Of a DNA stretch of 64,000 bases, positions 27,109-35,216 are shown in pieces; position 1 is the stretch's first letter; every line of letters starts with the position of its first letter. The DNA comes from Polaribacter sp. ALD11 (GTDB lineage Bacteria > Bacteroidota > Bacteroidia > Flavobacteriales > Flavobacteriaceae): positions 655,001-719,000 of the forward strand of contig NZ_CP025119.1 in the NCBI RefSeq assembly GCF_002831685.1, read 5' to 3'. A model generated the notes under the pieces. That model saw only the letters and a program-made list of their open reading frames with translations. It was not told where the DNA came from and searched no databases. A program made the position numbers and the translations under genes.

Positions 27109-27292
27109 CAATACCAAGGAATAGCACTTACAACTTAAAATCACCTTGTAAAATAGGTATTTATACACTATTTTTTATTGTAAGATAGAACTAGTATTAT
27201 GCTTGATGGTTTTTTGAGGTTTAGAAGAAATTACCATGCTGAATCTGATTTGAAAAAATAATTGAGATAATTACAGTTGGTGTGTTTCGTTT

Positions 27293-27424
27293 TTTAAAAC
27301 ACCGTATATAATTTATTACTGGCTCCTTGCCTATTTGCGGAAATCCTAGCGGACTTTCTTTGTCGGTAATTATTTACTAACTTTACTACTAAACTAACGT
27401 CACAAAACTTATAGAACAACGTTA
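27293..27424 (+). repeat. attC-like cassette site 12
   Basis: TTTTAAAACACCGTATATAA on the left, CACAAAACTTATAGAACAAC-GTTAGCC (27,421) on the right, centre GAAATCCTAGCGGACTTTC. Confidence 0.75.
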
Positions 27425-27440
27425 GCCATAATTAAAATAA

Positions 27441-28016
27441 ATGAAGGAACTAAATAAAATACTGAAAGAATTAATTGGGTTAACAGAAAGTGAATGTGAA
27501 GAATTTTCTAAACAACTAAAAAGACAAGAGTATAAAGCGAAAACCATATTAATTGAGGAAGGAAATACGGCAGAGTCCTTGTACTTTATTGAATCTGGAC
27601 TATTTAGAACATATAAAAATTTAGATGAAAAAGATATTACTACTTACTTCGCTTGTGATAATCAATTTATAACGGTTTTTAACAGCTTTATAAATCAAAC
27701 AACTTCATCAGAAAACTTAGAAGTTATTGAAGATAGCATCGTTTATAAAATATCTTCAGATAGCTTAATTCAGCTTTATAAAGAATCTTCAAAATTTGAA
27801 AAATTCGGTAGAATTTTAGCCGAAAAAAATCATCTTTGTGCTTTAGAAAGAACCTTAACAATGCAGACAAAATCTGCTAAAAAAAGATACCTAGATTTTT
27901 TAAAAAATTACAACAAAAAAATTGTAAGTAGAGTTCCTCAATATCAAATTGCGAGTTTTCTTGGTATAGCTTCCGAATCGTTAAGTCGAGTTAGAAGAGA
28001 AATTTTCATTTCATAA
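27441..28016 (+). CDS. Crp/Fnr-family transcriptional regulator
   Basis: 191 residues. The N-terminal cyclic-nucleotide-binding fold (AKTILIEEGNTAESLYFIESGLFRTY) leads into a short C-terminal winged helix (VSRVPQYQIASFLGIASESLSRVRREI). The typical cAMP-contact residues are not obvious, as is usual in this family in Bacteroidota. It heads the cassette from GTTAGCC (27,421) to GGCTAAC (29,202) and is followed 68 bp later by a lactonase-like gene it may control. Confidence 0.85.
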   Translation: MKELNKILKELIGLTESECEEFSKQLKRQEYKAKTILIEEGNTAESLYFIESGLFRTYKNLDEKDITTYFACDNQFITVFNSFINQTTSSENLEVIEDSIVYKISSDSLIQLYKESSKFEKFGRILAEKNHLCALERTLTMQTKSAKKRYLDFLKNYNKKIVSRVPQYQIASFLGIASESLSRVRREIFIS

Positions 28017-28084
28017 CAAATGTCAAGATATAAATATTAAAACCTGTCGTTTCTTTGTGCTTTATAAATCGAAAAATAAACACA

Positions 28085-29197
28085 ATGAAAATACCAAAAA
28101 AATTAAAAATATCAATTGTTTCAATACTTGTATTATTTGCTTTATTTATTATTAATGTAGCATATAATTCTTGGTCAATTAGTCCTTTAGCTTGGTCGCC
28201 ACCAACAATTCCAAAACTAGAGGGCGTACTTGCAGAAAATGAATTATTAAGCACAATAGAGCAGATTGATTTAAATGGTTGGTTTGGTCCAGAAGACATA
28301 GCAATAGATAATCAAGGAAATTTATATTGTGGAGTACATATTTCTAAAACAGATTTCACAGATGGTCGCGTTTTAAAAATCGATACGTCTGGAAAAGTTA
28401 GCGTATTTGCAAATTCAGAATCTTGGGTTACAGGAATGCATTTTGATAGTAATCAAAATCTAATCGCTGGCGACTTAGAAAGAGGTTTAATAAGTATAGA
28501 CCAAAATGGTCATATTAAAACTTTGGCAAGTGAAGATGAAAACGGTAACAAGTTCTTAATACCTAACGATGTGGATATTGCTAGTGACGGAATGATCTAT
28601 TTTACAAATACATCATCAAAAGTGAGTTTTAGTAGTAAACATATCTGGAAGTTATTAATGGAAGCTAGACCAGATGGCGGGCTTTACAGTTACAACCCAA
28701 AAACCAAACGAGTAAAAACGCTAATTAACGGAACATATTTTGGAAACGGAGTTGCTGTTTCTCAAAATGATGATTTTGTATTAATGGTAGATTTAGGAAA
28801 ATACAGAATACGTAGATATTGGCTTAAAGGCGATAAAAAAGGAACTACAGATATATTTTTAGATAATTTAACAGGTTTTCCAAATGGAATTTCTAGAAGT
28901 AAAGATGGTAGTTTTTGGCTTGGGTTTTCGACTAAGAGAGATAAATCTTTAGATGAAATACATTCAAAACCACTAGTTAAAAAAATCGTTTACGGCCTAC
29001 CATCTTTTATGCAACCCAAGGCAGTACCTTACGGAATGTTAATGCATTTAAGTAGCAATGGAGAAATTATAAAAACATATTACGATACAACCGGAGAGTT
29101 TGTGGCAGAAGCAACCTCTGTTGAAGAGCATAATGGATATCTTTACCTTGGTGGAGATGTGTCTGGTCATATTTCGAAATACAAATTAGAAAAATAA
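28085..29197 (+). CDS. SMP-30/gluconolactonase/strictosidine-synthase-like beta-propeller protein
   Basis: 370 residues from the start at 28,085, chosen over an upstream in-frame start because it begins the membrane anchor (KISIVSILVLFALFIINVAYN). The rest is a six-bladed propeller: WFGPEDIAIDNQGNLYCG, LIPNDVDIASDGMIYFTNTSS, YFGNGVAVSQNDDFVLMVD, GFPNGISRSKDGSFWLGF. Homologues hydrolyse lactones or organophosphates with a bound calcium. The substrate is unknown. It probably faces the periplasm. Confidence 0.8.
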   Translation: MKIPKKLKISIVSILVLFALFIINVAYNSWSISPLAWSPPTIPKLEGVLAENELLSTIEQIDLNGWFGPEDIAIDNQGNLYCGVHISKTDFTDGRVLKIDTSGKVSVFANSESWVTGMHFDSNQNLIAGDLERGLISIDQNGHIKTLASEDENGNKFLIPNDVDIASDGMIYFTNTSSKVSFSSKHIWKLLMEARPDGGLYSYNPKTKRVKTLINGTYFGNGVAVSQNDDFVLMVDLGKYRIRRYWLKGDKKGTTDIFLDNLTGFPNGISRSKDGSFWLGFSTKRDKSLDEIHSKPLVKKIVYGLPSFMQPKAVPYGMLMHLSSNGEIIKTYYDTTGEFVAEATSVEEHNGYLYLGGDVSGHISKYKLEK

Positions 29198-29201
29198 CAG
29201 T

Positions 29202-29388
29202 GGCTAACAATGTGTAAAAATAATAAGGGTTTTAGTGCTTAACCCAAAGTTTAGTGTTTTTAACAAAGTCCGCAGAAATTACAATTTTGCGGGCTATTTT
29301 TTAAAATAAAAATTGTAAATTTCACTAAGCAATAAACTGAATATTAACTGCTTTTTTAATACCTTACTATTCTTACACAAAACCGTTA
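29202..29388 (+). repeat. attC-like site 13, second (long) repeat family
   Basis: 187 bp. GGCTAACAATGTGTAAAAAT pairs with ACTATTCTTACACAAAACC-GTTACC (29,385). The interior holds AATTTACAATTTTTGC-type inverted repeats. It is closely related to 31,876-32,064 and differs in its centre from the commoner family. GGCTAAC is the exact complement of the cassette start GTTAGCC at 27,421. Confidence 0.8.
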
Positions 29389-29747
29389 CCAACATTCTGC
29401 CCCTTGTACTTTCCTGAAATAGGTTGACTAAAAATTAAACACTTAATTATAGTCACTTATGAAAACACAAAAAGAACCCTGGCGAAAATAAACGCACAAA
29501 ATGGAATTATAATAATTTAAGAACCTAGTTTTAAGACAACCTGCTGAAGTACATTTAAATCCTTCTGTTCTTCAATTTGTAAACGTCTAATCTCTTTCAA
29601 TAAAGTACTATAGTACAGTTTATGCAGACATACAAACAATATCTATTTTATGTAAATAGTAACCTAAAAAACTAAATAAACTATAAAAAAGTTGTCTTAT
29701 TAAGAAAAATAATAACAAAATGCAATATATTTGATGGTATAATAAAC
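29389..29747. mobile_element. IS3-family debris plus conserved sequence abutting a cassette boundary
   Basis: 29,405-29,460 (TTTCCTGAAATAGGTTGAC, then a start codon and MKTQKEPWRK) looks like the left end and first codons of an IS3-family element. 29,520-29,605 on the - strand reads as an OrfA-like zipper (LLKEIRRLQIEEQKDLNVLQQ). Neither is complete. 29,620-29,747 is related to 180-301 and runs directly into GTTGCCAAC at 29,748. Confidence 0.5.
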
Positions 29748-29775
29748 GTTGCCAACAAGCTAAAAAACGAACATA

Positions 29776-30330
29776 TTGATACCAGACTTCGACCATAATA
29801 ATGTAATCCCACCACACTTGGGAAATCCAGCAGTAATGACTGATTTAAGTCCTTACCCTTGCAATACATTGGAAATTTGCCAAAAATTAGGAACTACAAA
29901 AGAACGTGTAGAAATACTAAAAGGTTTAATAGTTTTTAGGCAACGAATGATAGAAAATGGAATCATTGATGGATTTCAATGGCTTGATGGAAGTTTTATT
30001 GAAAATATAGAAATTACAGAAAACCGTCCGCCAAATGATTTAGATTTAGTAACTTTCTTTGGAGGTTTAACAATAGAAGAACAGCAAGTTAAAAGAGGAG
30101 AATTTGTTGAGTTTTTTAATCCTTCTTTAGCTAAAAACAATTACAAATTAGACCATTATGCAGTTGACTATTGCTATAGACCCGAAGTTACAGTAGAAAT
30201 GACTAGATATTGGATTCAACTTTTTACACATAATAGACTTGGTGTGTGGAAAGGGATACTAAGATTAGAATTAAATACAGCTGAAATTGACCAAGAAGCT
30301 TTAACCTATTTAAACAATATAGAGTTATGA
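29776..30330 (+). CDS. DUF6932-like, putative nucleotidyltransferase-fold protein
   Basis: 184 residues, with a TTG start followed by IPDFDHNN; the usual N-terminus of this family is MIPxF, which supports the start. Central segment FQWLDGSFIENIEITENRPP, then NDLDLVTFF, fits the GS...DxDxV pattern of nucleotidyltransferase folds, and the last third has a HYAVDYCYR strand. The family match is from memory. It overlaps the next gene (30,327) by 4 bp, so the two are coupled. They form the whole cargo of a cassette with perfectly complementary ends (GTTGCCAAC and GTTGGCAAC). Confidence 0.6.
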   Translation: MIPDFDHNNVIPPHLGNPAVMTDLSPYPCNTLEICQKLGTTKERVEILKGLIVFRQRMIENGIIDGFQWLDGSFIENIEITENRPPNDLDLVTFFGGLTIEEQQVKRGEFVEFFNPSLAKNNYKLDHYAVDYCYRPEVTVEMTRYWIQLFTHNRLGVWKGILRLELNTAEIDQEALTYLNNIEL

Positions 30331-31238
30331 GCATATTTTCAGAAATAGAAAGAATTAAATCCCAAATTTTGGATACTGAACGTATGCTTAAATTAGTTGG
30401 CGAACATCCAATAATGTCAGATAGTTTAAAAGACAAATTAAACTCGCTAAAAGAAAGGCTTGCTAATTTCCCAAAAGATTTAATTGAACCAAAAATTAGA
30501 TTGCTTTTTAGCGGAAATGCTGTCAAAGGTTCAATCGGAATAAAATCGAGATTTGTAAGTAAAACGATGAAACCAATTCAAGAATTAATTAAAACGCAAA
30601 CAGCATTAGTTAGATTTGGTGGAGTTGGTAAACGTGGACAAGCAAAAAAATCAGCAAATTCAGAATTATATCTAACAGCTTTACCAACAGGTTCTTTTGG
30701 TGTAGAATTATCCCAACTTGAACATAATGATTTATTTGACGAAGAAGATGTTTCTAATGCAATAAAACAAGTTGTAGAATTAATTGAGGCTTCGACTGAA
30801 AGTGATGAAGAATTTGAAAAAGCAATTGAAAATACACCAAAAAGGAATCTAGCAAATTTAAAGTCATTACTTAAAACAATATCTGATGCTAATTCTATTT
30901 TAAAATTAGAAACTGGTAGTTTTGGTGTAAGTATTTCAGAAAAAGAAGTAAAAGAAGGTTTTGAAAGAGTCAATGCAACAAATAATGCAGAAGACGAAAT
31001 TTTTATAAATGGTATTTTAAGAGGTATTTTATTAGATTCTGGAAAGTTCGAAATGGTAACTGATGAAGGAAACTTAATAAATGGAATTATTAATCCAGAA
31101 TTAACAGAAGAACAACTGATTGAATATGATAGAAACTTTTTAAATAAAGAATGTCGAATTCATCTGTCTGTCAATAAAACAACATTTGTTACTGGAAGAG
31201 AAAAGATAAGTTACGAATTAATAGAAATTATAGGATAA
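30327..31238 (+). CDS. Unknown partner of the nucleotidyltransferase-like protein
   Basis: 303 residues, soluble, no signal. Residues 1-55 are helical and charged (ERIKSQILDTERMLKLVG). The middle has two related segments (ALPTGSFGVELSQLEHND and LETGSFGVSISEKEVKEG), and a beta-rich C-terminus follows. I do not recognise the family. The 4-bp overlap with the upstream gene and the shared two-gene cassette argue that the products act together. Toxin-antitoxin or phage defence is possible but inferred from arrangement only. Confidence 0.5.
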   Translation: MSIFSEIERIKSQILDTERMLKLVGEHPIMSDSLKDKLNSLKERLANFPKDLIEPKIRLLFSGNAVKGSIGIKSRFVSKTMKPIQELIKTQTALVRFGGVGKRGQAKKSANSELYLTALPTGSFGVELSQLEHNDLFDEEDVSNAIKQVVELIEASTESDEEFEKAIENTPKRNLANLKSLLKTISDANSILKLETGSFGVSISEKEVKEGFERVNATNNAEDEIFINGILRGILLDSGKFEMVTDEGNLINGIINPELTEEQLIEYDRNFLNKECRIHLSVNKTTFVTGREKISYELIEIIG

Positions 31239-31243
31239 AGCCA

Positions 31244-31376
31244 GTTGGCAACACCGTATATAATTTATTGCTGGCTTATTGCCTACTTACGAAAGTCCTC
31301 GCGGACTTTCTTGGTGGGTAATTATTTACTAAATTAGTTGCTTAAACCACGCAACAAACCATATACAAACACGTTG
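31244..31376 (+). repeat. attC-like cassette site 14
   Basis: GTTGGCAACACCGTATATAA on the left, GCAACAAACCATATACAAAC then AC-GTTGTGTG (31,373) on the right, with a clean central hairpin GAAAGTCC-TCGC-GGACTTTC. The best-preserved example of the main family. Confidence 0.85.
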
Positions 31377-31377
31377 T

Positions 31378-31869
31378 GTGTCATTAAAAAACAATCATAA
31401 AGTGAATAAAAAGACCCTAGAAACAAACAAAAAACCAGTTGTAAAAAAATGGAATTCTAATGAAAATGAAAAATTCTGGATGACTGAAAGAGAATTTACG
31501 AGTATAGTGGTCGGAAAAGAAGCCACAAATTCTGAATACGCAATTACTGACGGAATAATTGAACCGAATGGTTTTGTTCCCGACCATTATCATAAATGGG
31601 AAGATCAAACATTTCACGTAATCGAAGGGAAATTAGAAGCGAAAATTGGAAATGAAACTTTCGTAATTGAGTCTGGAGATTCAATACATTGCCCAAGAGG
31701 AATATCTCACTATATGAAAAACATAGGAAATGAAAATGCTAAACTTATTAGTTACATAATTCCTGGAGATTGGGCGAAAGATTTTATGGCTGAAACAAGT
31801 AGACAAGTGAAAAGTGGTAAAATGGATTTGAAATTAATAGAAGAAAAATACGGAGTAGTCTATTTATAA
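31378..31869 (+). CDS. Cupin-domain protein
   Basis: Up to 163 residues. The first possible start is a GTG inside the recombination boundary; another GTG at 31,402 is equally plausible, so the N-terminus is uncertain. A single cupin fold is clear: PDHYHKWEDQTFHVIEGKLEAKIGNE supplies the first motif (H, H, E) and GDSIHCPRGISHYMKNIG the second. Such proteins are metal-dependent dioxygenases, isomerases or ligand sensors. It is the sole gene of a very compact cassette (about 510 bp) with ends GTTGTGTG and CACACAAC. Confidence 0.8.
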   Translation: MSLKNNHKVNKKTLETNKKPVVKKWNSNENEKFWMTEREFTSIVVGKEATNSEYAITDGIIEPNGFVPDHYHKWEDQTFHVIEGKLEAKIGNETFVIESGDSIHCPRGISHYMKNIGNENAKLISYIIPGDWAKDFMAETSRQVKSGKMDLKLIEEKYGVVYL

Positions 31870-31875
31870 AAACGC

Positions 31876-32064
31876 CACACAACAAGGTGTAAAAATAATA
31901 AGGGTTAAGTATTATGCTCAAAGTTGGTGCATATTAACAAAGTCCGCCAAATTTACAATTTGACGGTTAAAAGAAAAATAACGGTAAAAATTGTAAATTT
32001 GGCTAAGTGCTAAACCAAAAAGTAAATACATTTTAATCCCTTACTATTCTTACACAAATCGTTG
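31876..32064 (+). repeat. attC-like site 15, second (long) repeat family
   Basis: 189 bp. CACACAACAAGGTGTAAAAA pairs with TACTATTCTTACACAAATC-GTTGTAG (32,061). The centre has an inverted repeat around CCAAATTTACAATTT and AAATTGTAAATTTGG. Same family as 29,202. Confidence 0.8.
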
Positions 32065-32086
32065 TAGTGCATTAAAACCAAACTTT

Positions 32087-32653
32087 ATGGAAATAGGAAA
32101 TAAATTGATAAAACTTAATTGGAAATTTAGAATTGTGTCAGCAATTTTAACTGGACTTTTATTTATTGGAATTATGTGTCTTATGGATTATTTCTTAGAT
32201 GGAGAATTTCAAAGTCTGAATAGTTACTTGTTTCAAGGAATATTTTTCGGGATTTTTATGGGAATTGGATTTCCGTATGTAACGCAAAAATTCGGAACAA
32301 AATTCACTTCTAAAATCGGAAAAAACATTAAACCTGAATTGGCACAAGACGAAAATATTGAAATTGAAGGTCCCGCAAACTTATTCCGTGGAATGGAAGG
32401 TGTTGGTGGAAAATTGTTTTTAACTGATAAAAAAGTAGTTTTTAAATCTCATAAAATAAATATCCAAAAAGGACAAACTGATATTCTTTACGAGAATATT
32501 ACGGAAATAATAAAAAGAAAGACAGCTAAAATAATTGACAACGGAATTCGAATAAAAACCAATGGAGGAAATGAATTTGATTTTGTTGTTAATGAACGAG
32601 AAAAGTGGATTGAAAAGCTGAACGAAAAAATAACGCACTACAACACCGTATAA
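32087..32653 (+). CDS. Membrane protein with C-terminal GRAM-like domain
   Basis: 188 residues. Two membrane helices (about 16-33 and 48-66) precede a soluble C-terminal PH/GRAM-like domain (EGPANLFRGMEGVGGKLFLTDKKVVFKSH ... ILYENITEIIKR ... GNEFDFVVNEREKWI). GRAM domains bind lipids or proteins at membranes. The stop codon lies in the attC: the last residues THYNTV come from GCACTACAACACCGTATAA. Cassette ends GTTGTAGTGC and GCACTACAAC are exact 10-bp complements. Confidence 0.7.
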   Translation: MEIGNKLIKLNWKFRIVSAILTGLLFIGIMCLMDYFLDGEFQSLNSYLFQGIFFGIFMGIGFPYVTQKFGTKFTSKIGKNIKPELAQDENIEIEGPANLFRGMEGVGGKLFLTDKKVVFKSHKINIQKGQTDILYENITEIIKRKTAKIIDNGIRIKTNGGNEFDFVVNEREKWIEKLNEKITHYNTV

Positions 32654-32767
32654 AATTAATTGCTTGCTTTTTGCTCACTTACGAAAATCCTCGCGGATTT
32701 TCTTTGTCAGTAATTATTTATTAACTTTATTGCTAAACCACGCAACTAACCTTGTACAAACACGTTG
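32635..32767 (+). repeat. attC-like cassette site 16
   Basis: GCACTACAACACCGTATAAA on the left, GCAACTAACCTTGTACAAAC then AC-GTTGTAAAA (32,764) on the right, central hairpin GAAAATCC-TCGC-GGATTTTC. It overlaps the 3' end of the preceding gene. Confidence 0.85.
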
Positions 32768-32880
32768 TAAAAAACTACGGAATTGAGCCAGAAATAAATA
32801 AGTTATTAAAGTTAACTTTTGGTTTTTTCTAATTTATAAAACTAAATACTGAAATAAAAGTGAATTTTAAAACGCATAAG

Positions 32881-33558
32881 ATGATTAAGTATAATGTTAT
32901 AATTTCATTAATTTTTTTATTTGGTATTAAAACTTTTTCTCAAATAAGAATAGAAGGAGAATATTGTAATTATGATAAATATGCAGATTTAAGCACTTGT
33001 TATAATTTCATTAATGGAATATTTAGTTATGAATCTTCTGGACATATAAGTTCCACATATTATGGAGAAGGTACCTATCAAATAAGTAAAGATTCTTTGT
33101 TAACTTTAGATTTTAATAAAACTAAAAACAGAAATAAATATAGGTACAAAATAATAAGTAGTAGCAAAAACTGTAAGGATTCTATACAATTAAAGTTTAT
33201 TGTTAAAGATAGTGAAGGTATTCTACCTTATCCTTATAATGGAAATATTGAAATTAAAAAAAAAGTTTACCTAAATTTAAATAAAGATGGAATAGTCTAT
33301 TTAAAAAAAGAAAATCAAGATTCTATAAAAATTAAATTACGGAATTTAGGTTTCAATTCTGTTGAAATTAAATTAAAATCACATAGAGATTATGCTATTG
33401 ATGTTTTTTTAAGCGACATACCTTCTGGAATTCCAATAAAAAACAAAAAAATATTTTATAAAATAGAACGGATTAATGATAGTATATTAATTTTAAATGA
33501 GAATGGAATAAAAAGTTTTTGGAAAAATAGAAACTACAACACAGTATATAAAAAGTAG
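32881..33558 (+). CDS. Secreted protein of unknown function
   Basis: 225 residues from the ATG at 32,881; an in-frame GTG at 32,860 is less likely because the signal peptide (IKYNVIISLIFLFGIKTFSQ) begins right after the ATG. The mature part is basic and beta-rich, with SYESSGHISSTYYGEGTYQIS and no recognised domain. The C-terminal NYNTVYKK is encoded by ACTACAACACAGTATATAAA, which looks like a decayed attC left box, so the gene may once have ended a separate cassette. Confidence 0.6.
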   Translation: MIKYNVIISLIFLFGIKTFSQIRIEGEYCNYDKYADLSTCYNFINGIFSYESSGHISSTYYGEGTYQISKDSLLTLDFNKTKNRNKYRYKIISSSKNCKDSIQLKFIVKDSEGILPYPYNGNIEIKKKVYLNLNKDGIVYLKKENQDSIKIKLRNLGFNSVEIKLKSHRDYAIDVFLSDIPSGIPIKNKKIFYKIERINDSILILNENGIKSFWKNRNYNTVYKK

Positions 33559-33593
33559 CTTTCAAGTGCAAACTACAAAGTCTATGCTTTTCT

Positions 33594-33762
33594 GTTAACA
33601 TTTGGTTTTTAAAGTTAGTAAAACTAAATTCTAAAAAAGGTGTGAATTTACTCAAACTCTGAAAATCAAATTGCGGAATTCTTACTCAAATCTGAATTTT
33701 GAAAATATAAAAAATGGAAAATATAAATTATCGAAAATTGAAAAGGAAAAATTAAATACGCA
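33594..33762 (+). other. Duplicate of the upstream leader plus gene debris, probably a fused decayed cassette
   Basis: 33,594-33,655 resembles 32,811-32,872 (GTTAACATTTGG against GTTAACTTTTGG, then TTTTT...AAAACTAAAT...GTGAATTT). No intact gene follows before the attC at 33,763. This suggests that two similar cassettes became fused and the second lost its gene. Confidence 0.45.
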
Positions 33763-33895
33763 TTTTACAACACCGTGTATTAAAAATTGCTATATTAATA
33801 CTTAACCAAAAGTAGTTGCATTTTTACTCACTTCAATTTTCCTACGGAAAATAGCCGTTCATTAAAAACGCAACTTTCAATACACAAACACGTTA
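33763..33895 (+). repeat. attC-like site 17, third centre type
   Basis: TTTTACAACACCGTGTATTA on the left and GCAACTTTCAATACACAAACACGTTAAC (33,892) on the right pair well. The centre CAATTTTCCTACGGAAAATAG differs from both other families. TTTTACAAC is the exact complement of the cassette start at 32,764. Confidence 0.8.
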
Positions 33896-34154
33896 ACTTT
33901 CATTGTCGCTAATTTTTCTCAAAAACTAAAAAGAGAATAAAATACTGAATCTATTATTGGAAAAAATATTGCTTTTAGCCAAAAAGAAAGTTCTGAATCA
34001 ATTACAAAGTAATTTATTTCTTTACTTTACTGTTTAGAAAATAGTTGCTATAAAACGAGAACTTCTCTCCTATTTATTTAATTTATTTTTGAAATGCAAA
34101 ATAAATATTGTAAATAAAAATAAATAATTAAAATACGATAAATAAGAAAACATT
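33896..34154. other. Gene-free leader of the small membrane protein cassette
   Basis: AT-rich with no plausible reading frame. I see no firm promoter match and no repeat. Confidence 0.4.
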
Positions 34155-34451
34155 ATGAAAAACAAAAGTAGAAAATTAAATATCATAGCTATAATAACTT
34201 TATTAATTCTACTATTTATTTGTGCATTAATTATTCAAGATAGTCCTTTGAGTTGGGCACTTTTACCAGGAGATTCAGTAATATTATTTCCTTTATTATT
34301 TTTTATCCCTTTAATATTGTCTGTATTATCTTTAATGAACAAGAAAAATATATTTGCTAAAATAATACTTAGTATTTCAATAATATTACTAATTATAACA
34401 GGCATATTCGCTCTTTATGCATTGGCTTTAGGAGCAGCTTGGAAAAATTAA
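34155..34451 (+). CDS. Small membrane protein, three helices
   Basis: 98 residues with three hydrophobic segments (about 9-27, 34-57 and 70-93) and a short basic N-terminus, so an inner-membrane protein with few exposed residues. No family recognised. It lies between site 17 and a degenerate site 18. Small hydrophobic proteins are frequent integron cargo and could be immunity or toxin components, but nothing here proves it. Confidence 0.6.
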   Translation: MKNKSRKLNIIAIITLLILLFICALIIQDSPLSWALLPGDSVILFPLLFFIPLILSVLSLMNKKNIFAKIILSISIILLIITGIFALYALALGAAWKN

Positions 34452-34454
34452 AAA

Positions 34455-34553
34455 GGTAACAAGTCGCTAAGAATAGCTATATCTAAGAAATATTTGTCAT
34501 AATTTTAATTAAGTGCTTAAAACACCTAACAAACCATACATAAAACCATTAGC
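34455..34553 (+). repeat. attC-like site 18, degenerate; last recognisable site
   Basis: GGTAAC on the left, GTGCTTAAAACACCTAACAA and CCATACATAAAACC-ATTAGC (34,548) on the right. The central hairpin is gone and the final GTT is ATT. Confidence 0.55.
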
Positions 34554-34598
34554 TTCACCCCTATCAGAATCTTGAAAAAAAAGAGAAATAATTAAAAA

Positions 34599-35138
34599 AT
34601 GGAAGGCTTTAAAACAGAACACACCGAGTGGAATAAATTCAAATACCTTTTTAAAAAACAAGAAATTCCTGCAAAGACAATTTTATTAAATGAAGGAGAA
34701 ATTGCTAAACAAGCATTCTTTATTGAGAAAGGTTGTTTAAGAGTGTGTTTTAATAATGATGAAAAAGATATTACTTTTCAGTTTTTCTTTGAAGGAGAAA
34801 GCGTTTCTTCAATTGAAAGTTTTCGAACGCACCAGCCAAGTTTATTTACAATTCAGAGTGTAGAACAGTGTATTATACATTCAATTTCTAAAAGAGATTT
34901 ACAGACAATTATTAACACATCAACAAAAATTAAACAGCAAATAGAAGAACACACTTTTAAGCGGCTCATTATTTATCAAAAACTATTTCTTTCAAGAATC
35001 AAAGACAATCCAGAAAAAAGATATTTAGAACTTTTAAAAAAGAACCCTGAAATTCTATTGAGAGTTCCACAGCATTATATTGCTTCTTTTTTAGGAATTA
35101 CACCTGTTTCATTAAGTCGTATACGAAACCGAAAGTAA
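34599..35138 (+). CDS. Crp/Fnr-family transcriptional regulator
   Basis: 179 residues. Cyclic-nucleotide-binding-like barrel (AKTILLNEGEIAKQAFFIEKGCLRVCF, EGESVSSIESF) followed by a short winged helix (LRVPQHYIASFLGITPVSLSRIRNRK). Probably regulates the oxidoreductase gene starting 78 bp downstream. No attC follows, so these two genes may be the chromosome-side end of the array or ordinary chromosome. Confidence 0.85.
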   Translation: MEGFKTEHTEWNKFKYLFKKQEIPAKTILLNEGEIAKQAFFIEKGCLRVCFNNDEKDITFQFFFEGESVSSIESFRTHQPSLFTIQSVEQCIIHSISKRDLQTIINTSTKIKQQIEEHTFKRLIIYQKLFLSRIKDNPEKRYLELLKKNPEILLRVPQHYIASFLGITPVSLSRIRNRK

Positions 35139-35216
35139 ACGCATTTCTTTACAATTGTTATCGTTTACTTATTTAGACCTGCCCACTTTTGTAATATAAA
35201 TTTAAAACATTATAAA

